A stretch of 12,793 nt of DNA from Rubritepida sp. (lineage in GTDB: Bacteria > Pseudomonadota > Alphaproteobacteria > Acetobacterales > Acetobacteraceae): positions 1 to 12,793 of the forward strand of contig SKWC01000400.1 of assembly GCA_007129145.1 (NCBI GenBank), written 5' to 3'. The position numbers and the translations under genes are program-made. This document shows, piece after piece, positions 1 through 5,945 of this stretch. How positions within the stretch are numbered: the stretch's first letter is position 1; each line of letters opens with the position of its first letter. Below the pieces are notes generated by a model, which worked only from the letters and a program-made list of their open reading frames with translations, ran no database searches and had not been told where the DNA came from.

Positions 1-1
1 G

Positions 2-118
2 GCGCGGGTGGCGCTCAACACCGCCTCGCGCACGGCCGAACGCGCGGGCACGGCCGCGGATGCCGCCTGGATCGCCTGGCGCGCCGCGGCGCAGCGTGTC
101 ATCTCCCGCACCGAATGA
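2..118 (+). CDS. 3' end of an unidentified protein (partial)
   Basis: An open frame runs in from the left edge and stops with TGA at 116-118. It encodes the last 38 residues of a protein, an Ala/Arg-rich, probably helical tail ending in VISRTE. I do not recognise the family. Codon use (G or C at almost every third position) matches the neighbouring genes, so it is probably a real gene end rather than a shadow frame. The stop lies 17 bases before the preferred start of the next gene, so the two could be co-transcribed. Confidence 0.5.
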   Translation, partial: ARVALNTASRTAERAGTAADAAWIAWRAAAQRVISRTE

Positions 119-135
119 GGGAAGGCAGCACCGGA

Positions 136-822
136 ATGGCTCGGCAACTCTATGAACTCTGCGGCCGCGACCCGGCCCGCGTCTTCAGCCCCTATTGCTG
201 GCGCATCCGCATGGCGCTGGCGCACAAGGGGCTGGATTTCGACAGCATGCCCTGGCGCTTCACCGAGACCGACAGGCTGGCCTTCGCCGATTGCGACAAG
301 GTGCCGGTGCTGGTGGATGGCGCACGCACCGTCGCGGATTCCTGGGCCATCGCCCAATACCTGGACGAAGCCTATCCCGACGCGCCCAGCCTGCTGCATG
401 GCCGCCCCGCCGCCTACCGCTTCATCCAGGCCTGGACCGATGCGGTGCTGCATGCGTCGCTGGTGCGGCTGATCGTCTCGGACATACCGGCGCTGCTGGA
501 CGAACCCGCGCTCGGCTATTTCCACGCCAGCCGCGAGAAGCGCTTCGGCATGAAGCTGGAGCAGGTCACGGCGGGACGCGAGGACCGGCTGCCCGCCTTC
601 CGCGAGAGCCTGCACCCGCTGCGCATGGTGGTGCGCGCGCAGCCCTTCCTGGGCGGCGATGCGCCCGACTACGCGGACCACACCGTGTTCGGCGGCTTCA
701 TGTGGGGACGGGTGTGCAGCCCGCTGGCGCTGCTGGAGCCCGGCGACCCCATCGGGGCCTGGGTGGAGCGGATGCTGGACCTGCATGGCGGGATGGCACG
801 GCAGGTGCCGGCCGCGGCTTGA
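136..822 (+). CDS. Glutathione S-transferase family protein, LigE (beta-etherase)-like
   Basis: A cytosolic glutathione transferase of 228 residues. The N-terminal thioredoxin-like domain (about 5-85) carries FSPYCWR (17-23), the KVPVLVD loop with the cis-proline (55-61) and DSWAIAQYLDE (68-78), whose Asp-Ser should hold the glutathione gamma-glutamyl group. The helical C-terminal domain contains ASREKRF (131-137), AGREDRLP (146-153) and FLGG..P.YADH (171-182). These blocks closely follow LigE, the Sphingobium enzyme that cleaves beta-aryl ether bonds of lignin dimers with glutathione. The etherase activity itself is inferred, because many relatives have unknown substrates. I chose the ATG at 136 because GGGAAGG (119-125) sits about ten bases upstream. 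An in-frame ATG at 115 overlaps the previous stop and has no ribosome site. The neighbouring transporter array starts a separate promoter 13 bases after the stop. Confidence 0.85.
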   Translation: MARQLYELCGRDPARVFSPYCWRIRMALAHKGLDFDSMPWRFTETDRLAFADCDKVPVLVDGARTVADSWAIAQYLDEAYPDAPSLLHGRPAAYRFIQAWTDAVLHASLVRLIVSDIPALLDEPALGYFHASREKRFGMKLEQVTAGREDRLPAFRESLHPLRMVVRAQPFLGGDAPDYADHTVFGGFMWGRVCSPLALLEPGDPIGAWVERMLDLHGGMARQVPAAA

Positions 823-834
823 TCCACTCGCGCG

Positions 835-863
835 TTGACCCGCGCGGCGGCGCTGCGTAGCCT
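835..863 (+). promoter_or_regulatory. Putative sigma-70-type promoter of binding-protein gene 1
   Basis: TTGACC (835-840) and TAGCCT (858-863) are separated by exactly 17 bases and lie 73 bases before the start codon. The -35 is five of six to consensus. The -10 keeps the critical T1, A2 and T6. The same element with identical spacing stands before the other three paralogues, which is the main support. The downstream leader contains GCCAGAATGCA, shared with copy 3. Confidence 0.6.
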
Positions 864-935
864 CCGGCGCATCATCGCACGGCGGGTCCCCAGGGGGCAC
901 GCCAGAATGCAGGAATGCAAGGGAGGAATATCCGA

Positions 936-1913
936 ATGCCCATGAACCGCCGCACCATGCTGTCCGCCACCGCGCTGGGCGTGCTGGCCACCCCCATGAT
1001 CCGCCCGGCCAGCGCGCAGAGCTGGCCCTCACGCCCCATCGAGATGGTGGTGGGCTTCGCCGCCGGCGGCGGCACCGACATCCTGGCGCGCACCATCGCG
1101 CCCTTCATGGAGAAGTACATCGGCAACAACGCGCGCATCGGCGTGGTGAACCGCCCCGGCCCGGGCGGCGAGATCGGCTTCACCGCCGTGGCCAATGCGC
1201 GCCCCGACGGCTACACCATCGGCACGCTGAACGCGCCCGCCTTCCTGACGATCCCCTATGAGCGGCGCACGCGCTACACCTTCGAGAGCTTCGATTTCAT
1301 CGGCAACGTGGTGACCGACCCGGCGTCGATCTTCGTGGCGCCCAACAGCCCCTTCCAGACCATCCAGGACCTGGTGGAGTTCGGCCGCGCCAACCCGCGT
1401 CGCCTGAACATCGGCATGCAGGGCACGGGTTCGGCCATGCATCTCGCGACGCTGGCCTTCATGCGTGCGACGGGCATCGAGATGACCACGGTGCCCTTCC
1501 CCGGCACGGCGCCGAACCGCACCGCGCTGATGGGCGGCCACATCAACGCCTCGACCTTCGGGATCGGTGAGGGCGCGCCCTTCGTGAAGGAGGGGCAGAT
1601 TCGCATCCTCGGCACCATGTCGAACAGCCGCTGGGACGAGCTGCCCGACGCGCCGACCATGCGCGAGCAGGGGATCAATGTGCTGGCGGGCTCCGACCGC
1701 GGCCTGACCGCCCCGGCCGGCACGCCCACCGAGATCATGGAACGGCTGTCCGACGCGCTGAGCCAGTCGCTGCGCGATCCCGACTTCCTGGCCCGCGCGC
1801 GTGAGCAGGCGCTGTTCCTGAATCCGATGCCGCGCGCGGAATACCGCACCTACCTCGCGGCGCTGAACGAGGAAATCGGCGAGCTGTGGCGGACCAACCC
1901 CTGGCGCCAGTGA
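936..1913 (+). CDS. TTT substrate-binding protein 1 (TctC/Bug family)
   Basis: A periplasmic solute-binding protein of 325 residues that would deliver a small carboxylate-type ligand to a TctA/TctB permease. The signal peptide has R5-R6 and a short hydrophobic stretch, with likely cleavage after ASA at residue 27. The mature protein opens with SWPSRPIE, typical of Bug proteins. The family ligand loops are visible: GFAAGGGTDILAR (about 40-52), NRPGPGGEIGF, GMQGTGSAMH and VPFPGTAPNRTALMGGH, with the usual ADxPT-like element present as DAPTMREQG. The start at 936 is favoured over the in-frame ATG at 915: GGGAGG (921-926) is nine bases upstream and the resulting N-terminus MPMNRR matches the paralogues. 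It is the first of four tandem copies with its own promoter, and a hairpin follows the stop. Ligand unknown. Copy 2 is its closest relative. Confidence 0.93.
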   Translation: MPMNRRTMLSATALGVLATPMIRPASAQSWPSRPIEMVVGFAAGGGTDILARTIAPFMEKYIGNNARIGVVNRPGPGGEIGFTAVANARPDGYTIGTLNAPAFLTIPYERRTRYTFESFDFIGNVVTDPASIFVAPNSPFQTIQDLVEFGRANPRRLNIGMQGTGSAMHLATLAFMRATGIEMTTVPFPGTAPNRTALMGGHINASTFGIGEGAPFVKEGQIRILGTMSNSRWDELPDAPTMREQGINVLAGSDRGLTAPAGTPTEIMERLSDALSQSLRDPDFLARAREQALFLNPMPRAEYRTYLAALNEEIGELWRTNPWRQ

Positions 1914-1925
1914 CGGCGCCCCGGC

Positions 1926-1950
1926 GGCCGGCGGCATGACGACGCCGGCC
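1926..1950 (+). terminator. Possible terminator hairpin after binding-protein gene 1
   Basis: An 8-bp perfect GC stem, GGCCGGCG (1926-1933) with CGCCGGCC (1943-1950), has a nine-base loop and begins 12 bases after the stop. No T-run follows, so intrinsic termination is only plausible. The hairpin could instead protect the 3' end of the mRNA. Confidence 0.45.
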
Positions 1951-2010
1951 TCCGTGACCTTGGCGGGGCACATGGCGCATGCGCACGCTGCCAGATGATC
2001 GCGTGGCGCG

Positions 2011-2039
2011 TTGACCCCGCGAAAGCCGCGGCCTAGCCT
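2011..2039 (+). promoter_or_regulatory. Putative sigma-70-type promoter of binding-protein gene 2
   Basis: TTGACC (2011-2016), a 17-base spacer and TAGCCT (2034-2039). The flanks CGCG before the -35 and C after the -10 match the other copies. The leader to the start codon is longer here (about 107 bases). It contains an A-rich stretch around 2105-2130 that the other copies lack. Confidence 0.6.
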
Positions 2040-2146
2040 CTGCTCGACAAGGGCAAGGCCGTGTCCAGGTTGCACACCGGGCGCGGCGGAACTCGAACGC
2101 GCCCGAAAAACAAAAGACAAATCAAAGACATAGGGAGAAACATCTC

Positions 2147-3121
2147 ATGGCACTGAATCGCCGCACGCTGCTGTCCGCCACCGCCCTGGGTGTGCTCGCG
2201 GCGCCGATGATCCGCCCAGCCAGCGCCCAATCCTGGCCCTCGCGCCCCATCGAGCTGGTGGTGGGCTTCGCCGCCGGCGGCGCCAATGACGTGATCGCGC
2301 GCACGCTGGCCCCCTTCATGGAGAAGCATATCGGCGACAATGCGCGGATCGGCGTGGTGAACCGCCCGGGATCGAGCGGCGAGATCGGCTTCACCACCAT
2401 CGCAACGGCGCGGCCCGACGGCTACACCATCGGCATGATCTCGCCCGCCTTCATGACCATTCCCATTGAGCGCCGTGCGCGCTTCAGCTTCGACAGCTTC
2501 GACTTCATCGGCAATGTGGTGACCGACTGGCCGTCGCTCTTCGTCGCTCCCAACAGCCGCTTCCAGACCATGCAGGATTTCGTGGATTTCGCGAAGGCCA
2601 ATCCGCGGCGGATCAATGTCGGCATGCCAGGGCTGGGCACCGCCCAGCACCGCGCCATCCTCGCCCTCTCGCGCGCGGCGGAGATCGAGGTGACCCCCGT
2701 GCCCTTCGCCGGCGCCGCGCCGGCGCGCACCGCGGTCATGGGCGGGCACATCGACGCCATCGTCATCGGCAACGGTGATGGCGTGACCTTCGTCCGCGAG
2801 GGCCAGTTGCGCATCCTCGGCATCATGTCGGCCGAGCGCGTGGAGGATCTGCCCGACGCGCCGACGATGCGCGAGCAGGGCTTCGACGTGGTCTCCACGA
2901 TCGACCGTGGCCTCGCGGCGCCGGCCGGCACGCCGGACGCGATCATGGATCGCCTGTCGGAGGCGCTGGTCCGATCGCTGCGCGACCCGGACTTCGTGGC
3001 CCGCGCGCGCGAGCAGGCACTGGTCCTCAATCCGATGCCGCGCCAGGAGTTCCGTGCGCATCTCGCCCGGCAGCACGAGGAGATCGCCGCGCTCTGGCGC
3101 AGCAACCCTTGGCGGCAGTAG
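2147..3121 (+). CDS. TTT substrate-binding protein 2 (TctC/Bug family)
   Basis: A periplasmic binding protein of 324 residues, homologous along its whole length to its three neighbours. The signal peptide is MALNRRTLLSATALG, with likely cleavage after ASA at residue 27. Ligand-loop motifs include GFAAGGANDVIAR, NRPGSSGEIGF, GMPGLGTAQHRA and VPFAGAAPARTAVMGGH. It is the most divergent copy at several otherwise conserved sites: AQHRAILALSR instead of the MHLATLAF type, IDAIVIGNGDG instead of INA.TFG.G.G, and VVSTIDRG instead of V.AG.DRG. A different ligand preference is therefore plausible but inferred. AGGGAG (2132-2137) lies nine bases before the ATG and fixes the start. A promoter lies upstream and an inverted repeat overlaps the stop, so it looks like a free-standing unit using the shared permease downstream. 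Confidence 0.93.
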   Translation: MALNRRTLLSATALGVLAAPMIRPASAQSWPSRPIELVVGFAAGGANDVIARTLAPFMEKHIGDNARIGVVNRPGSSGEIGFTTIATARPDGYTIGMISPAFMTIPIERRARFSFDSFDFIGNVVTDWPSLFVAPNSRFQTMQDFVDFAKANPRRINVGMPGLGTAQHRAILALSRAAEIEVTPVPFAGAAPARTAVMGGHIDAIVIGNGDGVTFVREGQLRILGIMSAERVEDLPDAPTMREQGFDVVSTIDRGLAAPAGTPDAIMDRLSEALVRSLRDPDFVARAREQALVLNPMPRQEFRAHLARQHEEIAALWRSNPWRQ

Positions 3122-3152
3122 ATCGCCCCGGGCCGCACGCCGACCGGCGATC
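3121..3152 (+). terminator. Possible terminator hairpin after binding-protein gene 2
   Basis: The inverted repeat GATCGCC (3121-3127) and GGCGATC (3146-3152) starts at the last base of the stop codon, with an 18-base GC-rich loop. There is no T-run and the loop is long, so this is a weaker candidate than the one after gene 1. Confidence 0.3.
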
Positions 3153-3203
3153 AGGCCCGCATCACGGCACTGGCAATCAGGTGGCGGATCCCGGTCTTTC
3201 GCG

Positions 3204-3232
3204 TTGACGGGGCAGCAAGCGCCTCGTAGCGT
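3204..3232 (+). promoter_or_regulatory. Putative sigma-70-type promoter of binding-protein gene 3
   Basis: TTGACG (3204-3209), a 17-base spacer and TAGCGT (3227-3232). The upstream flank CTTTCGCG is identical to that of copy 4. The leader downstream shares AGTGCGC, a CCTGTC-CACA block and GGGGC with copy 4, and GCCAGAATGCA with copy 1. Confidence 0.6.
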
Positions 3233-3310
3233 CTCTGCACTAAGTGCGCGGCAGCGTCCTGTCACACGCGGGGCAAGCCAGAATGCACGGATCGTGGGAA
3301 GGAACGCTCA

Positions 3311-4285
3311 ATGCCTGTGAAGCGCCGCTTCATCCTGTCCGCCAGCGCGCTCGGCGTGCTGGCAACACCCGGCATCCGCCCTGCCAGCGCGCAGGCCTGG
3401 CCCTCTCGCCCCATCGAATGGATCGTGCCATTCGGCCCCGGCGGCGCCGACGTGCTGGCACGCACGCTCGCGCCCTTCATGGAGCGCCACATCGGAAACA
3501 ACGCGCGCATCGGCGTGGTGAACCGCACCGGCGCCGGCGGCGAGATCGGCTTCACCGCCATCGCGACGGCGCGGCCCGATGGCTACACCTTCGGGAACCT
3601 CCACGCCCCGGCCTTCCTGACCGTTCAGCATGAGCGCCAGGCACGCTTCACCTTCGACAGCTTCTCCTACATCGGCAATGTGGAGACCGAGACGGCCTCC
3701 ATCTTCGTCGCCCCCAACAGCCCGCACGGGACCATCCAGGACCTCGTGGCTTTCGCCAGGGCCAATCCCCGCCGCCTCACGATCGGCCTTCCGGGACTGG
3801 GCACGGCCATGCACCTCGCGACGCTGGCCTTCGCGCGTGCCGCTGGGATCGAGGTGACCCTGGTGCCGTTCGCCGGCGGCGGGCTGGCGCGCGCCGCGGT
3901 GATGGGGGGGCACATCAACGCCGCGACCTTCGGCACCGGCGATGGCGTGTCCTTCGTCCGCGACGGGCAGATCCGCATTCTGGGCTCCATGTCCACCACC
4001 CGCAGCCAGGCGCTGCCCGATGCGCCGACCATGCGCGAACAGGGCATCGACGTGATCGCCGGCACCGACCGCGGACTGGCCGCGCCCGCCGGACTGCCCC
4101 CCGCGGTCATGGAGCGCCTGACCGAAGCGCTGGCCAACGCGATGCGCGATCCTGAATTCCTGGCCGCCGCGCGCGAGCGTGGGATGGCCCTCAACTACAT
4201 GCCGAGCGCGGAGTTCCGCGCCCATCTCGCCACCCAGGCAGAGGAGATCGCCAATCTGTGGCGCACGAACCCGTGGCGGCAGTGA
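3311..4285 (+). CDS. TTT substrate-binding protein 3 (TctC/Bug family)
   Basis: A periplasmic solute receptor of 324 residues. The signal peptide begins MPVKRRFILSASALG and probably ends after ASA at residue 27. The first ligand loop, PFGPGGADVLAR, is one residue shorter than in the other copies, where GG is followed by two residues before Asp. That could change pocket geometry. Further loops are NRTGAGGEIGF, GLPGLGTAMHLA and VPFAGGGLARAAVMGGH. The last lacks the AP.RTA pattern of copies 1 and 2 and is closer to copy 4. GGGAAGGAA (3296-3304) lies six bases before the ATG, supporting this start. The C-terminus LWRTNPWRQ is the same as in copies 1 and 4. It has its own promoter-like element. 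The ligand cannot be read from sequence. Confidence 0.93.
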   Translation: MPVKRRFILSASALGVLATPGIRPASAQAWPSRPIEWIVPFGPGGADVLARTLAPFMERHIGNNARIGVVNRTGAGGEIGFTAIATARPDGYTFGNLHAPAFLTVQHERQARFTFDSFSYIGNVETETASIFVAPNSPHGTIQDLVAFARANPRRLTIGLPGLGTAMHLATLAFARAAGIEVTLVPFAGGGLARAAVMGGHINAATFGTGDGVSFVRDGQIRILGSMSTTRSQALPDAPTMREQGIDVIAGTDRGLAAPAGLPPAVMERLTEALANAMRDPEFLAAARERGMALNYMPSAEFRAHLATQAEEIANLWRTNPWRQ

Positions 4286-4344
4286 TGGCCGGGGAGGGTG
4301 CGGCGCCGAGGCAAAACCGGGGCGCGTGAACACCGGACCGGTTG

Positions 4345-4360
4345 CGCCGCGCGGGCGGCG
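4345..4360 (+). terminator. Possible terminator hairpin after binding-protein gene 3
   Basis: CGCCGC (4345-4350) pairs with GCGGCG (4355-4360) around a four-base loop, about 60 bases after the stop and 26 bases before the next -35 element. A CTGCCTTT stretch follows further on, but there is no proper T-run directly after the stem. Weak candidate. Such short GC palindromes occur by chance in this composition. Confidence 0.25.
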
Positions 4361-4386
4361 TCACCGGAACCTTGCTGCCTTTCGCG

Positions 4387-4415
4387 TTGACCGACCACCA
4401 CGCGCTTCGTAGCGT
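4387..4415 (+). promoter_or_regulatory. Putative sigma-70-type promoter of the binding-protein 4-tctB-tctA operon
   Basis: TTGACC (4387-4392), a 17-base spacer and TAGCGT (4410-4415), 75 bases before the start codon. It is the last of four matching elements. No further copy and no gap large enough for one exists before tctB, so it is the nearest candidate promoter for the permease genes as well. Confidence 0.6.
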
Positions 4416-4490
4416 CGAGGTAGAGTGCGCAGCGACGCCCTGTCTCACATGGGGCGCGGAAAAATGCGTAAACGAAGAAAGGAATCTCCC

Positions 4491-5468
4491 ATGCCGGTGA
4501 AGCGTCGCGTCGTGCTCTCCGCCACTGCCCTCGGTATGCTGGCCGCGCCCGGAATCCGCCCGGGCAGTGCACAATCCTGGCCCTCGCGCCCGATCGAACT
4601 GATCGCCCCTTTCGGCGCGGGCGGCGGCGTGGACATACTGGCGCGCACCCTGGCGCCCTTCCTGGAGCGGCACATCGGCAACAACGCGCGCATCGGCGTG
4701 GTGAATCGCGCCGGCGCGGGCGGCGAGGTCGGCTTCACCACGGTCGCGACCGCGCGGCCTGACGGACACACGCTGGGCATCGTGGGCGCGCCCGCATTCC
4801 TGACCATCCCGCATGAGCGGCAGACGCGCTTCAACTTCGACAGCTTCGACTTCGTCGGCAATGTGGAGACGGACTGGATGTCCATCTACGTGGCGTCCAA
4901 CAGCCCATTCCAGACGATCCAGGACTTCGTGGATTTCGCGAAGGCCAATCCGCGCCGCATCACCGTCGGCCTGTCAGGCATGGGCACGGCGACGCACATC
5001 GCCACCCTCCTCTTTGTGCGAGCCGCCGGCATCGAGGTGACCATGGTGCCCTTCCCTGGCTCGGCACAGAGCCGCGCCGCGATGATGGGAGGGCACGTCA
5101 ACGCCAACACTTTCGGCGTTGGCGATGGCGCACAGCTGGTCCGGGATGGAGAGATTCGCATTTTGGGCACCATGGGTATCGGCCGCAGCGACGCGCTGCC
5201 TGAGGCGCCAACGATGCGCGAGCAGGGGATCGATGTGGTTGCCGGCACCGACCGCGGGTTGGCGGCGCCAGCCGGCACGCCGCCGGAGATCATGGAGCGG
5301 CTGTCCGGAGCGTTGGCCCGTACAGTCGCCGACCCCGAGTTCCTTGCCCAGGCGCGGATGCGCGGGATCCTGCTCAACCACATGCCTCGGGACGAGGTCC
5401 GCGCCTATCTGGCAACGAAGAACGAGGAAATCGCCGACCTCTGGCGCACGAACCCGTGGCGGCAGTGA
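4491..5468 (+). CDS. TTT substrate-binding protein 4 (TctC/Bug family), first gene of the operon with tctBA
   Basis: A periplasmic binding protein of 325 residues, the copy physically linked to the permease genes. The signal peptide MPVKRRVVLSATALG resembles copy 3, with probable cleavage after GSA at residue 27. Ligand loops are PFGAGGGVDILAR, NRAGAGGEVGF, GLSGMGTATHIA and VPFPGSAQSRAAMMGGH. The frame is open from an ATG at 4425, but I place the start at 4491. AAAGGA (4478-4483) is seven bases upstream, and the N-terminus MPVKRR then aligns with the other copies and gives a proper signal peptide. tctB starts 28 bases after the stop with no hairpin between them, unlike the gaps after copies 1-3. 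This copy is therefore the most likely cognate receptor of the TctAB permease. Confidence 0.93.
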   Translation: MPVKRRVVLSATALGMLAAPGIRPGSAQSWPSRPIELIAPFGAGGGVDILARTLAPFLERHIGNNARIGVVNRAGAGGEVGFTTVATARPDGHTLGIVGAPAFLTIPHERQTRFNFDSFDFVGNVETDWMSIYVASNSPFQTIQDFVDFAKANPRRITVGLSGMGTATHIATLLFVRAAGIEVTMVPFPGSAQSRAAMMGGHVNANTFGVGDGAQLVRDGEIRILGTMGIGRSDALPEAPTMREQGIDVVAGTDRGLAAPAGTPPEIMERLSGALARTVADPEFLAQARMRGILLNHMPRDEVRAYLATKNEEIADLWRTNPWRQ

Positions 5469-5496
5469 TGGCAGGCGGTATGAGGCTGGACAATCG

Positions 5497-5925
5497 ATGA
5501 CACTGCACCGCGACAGCATCGCCGCAATGGCCATCCTGGCGGTGGTCGGCGCAGGCTGGGTCTACATGAGCGACGTGGCGCCGGCCGCGGCCATGTTCCC
5601 GCAGATGATCCTGGGCGCCGTGGGCATCCTGGCGGCAATCATGTTCGTGCAGGGAATGCGGCGCGGCGCGCCTGAGCAGGCATTCATCAGCAACGCACGC
5701 AACCTCGCGCTCGCGCTGGGCCTGACCGTGACCTACATCATCGCGGTCCAGCCAGTGGGCTATTTCCCGGCGACGCTGGTGTTCCTGCCGCTGCTCGCCT
5801 ACGGGATCGGCGCGCGCGGCTGGGTGGTTCCTGCGGTGACACTGGGCTTCACGGCCATGGTATGGCTGGTTTTCGTCTTCGCCTTCGGCCGGCGGCTGCC
5901 GTCCGGCACCTTCTTCGACAACTGA
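5497..5925 (+). CDS. tctB: TTT small membrane subunit (TctB family)
   Basis: An inner-membrane protein of 142 residues, the small subunit of a tripartite tricarboxylate transporter. It is poorly conserved in the family but needed for uptake. Hydrophobic segments lie at about 8-24, 34-54, 68-104 (probably two passes around the GYFPATLVFLPLL block at 88-100) and 108-130, giving the expected four or five helices. The ending FAFGRRLPSGTFFDN matches the usual TctB C-terminus (LP.G.F). The start at 5497 is the only ATG that gives a normal-sized TctB. The frame continues upstream but overlaps the preceding gene. The ribosome site is weak (GAGG at 5482-5485). It lies between the binding-protein gene (28 bases) and tctA (20 bases). 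The symbol reflects the family, not proven tricarboxylate transport. Confidence 0.9.
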   Translation: MTLHRDSIAAMAILAVVGAGWVYMSDVAPAAAMFPQMILGAVGILAAIMFVQGMRRGAPEQAFISNARNLALALGLTVTYIIAVQPVGYFPATLVFLPLLAYGIGARGWVVPAVTLGFTAMVWLVFVFAFGRRLPSGTFFDN

Positions 5926-5945
5926 CAAACCGGGACTGACACGCC

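Larger units (their letters stand above)
835..5468 (+). repeat. Tandem array of four paralogous promoter-leader-gene units (TTT substrate-binding proteins)
   Basis: Four consecutive diverged direct repeats, each roughly 1.1-1.2 kb. Each consists of a TTGAC/TAGC promoter-like element, a leader of about 70-110 bases, and a binding-protein gene of 324-325 codons ending in NPWRQ. All four frames are intact. Copies 1 and 2 resemble each other most (NRRT, MIRP, VVGFAAGG, GNVVTD). So do copies 3 and 4 (MPVKRR, GIRP, PFG.GG, GNVET). This suggests successive duplication events. The copies have diverged enough to be old rather than recent. Confidence 0.85.

Noticed and set aside
1029..4333. Long minus-strand open frames (up to about 410 codons) opposite the binding-protein genes
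   Set aside because: They recur in the same register opposite each paralogue and are rich in His, Arg, Gly and Ala with no recognisable domain. This is the usual GC-rich mirror of real genes. They run across the promoter gaps and lack ribosome sites.
4425..4490. N-terminal extension of binding protein 4 from an upstream ATG
   Set aside because: The extension would put 22 charged residues before the signal peptide. It has no ribosome site and is absent from the other three copies.
936..5468. Twin-arginine (Tat) export of the four binding proteins
   Set aside because: R5-R6 is present in all four, but the rest of the Tat consensus (S/T before RR, F-L-K after) is only partly met and the hydrophobic part is short. 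Sec export is equally likely, so I did not list it as a feature.
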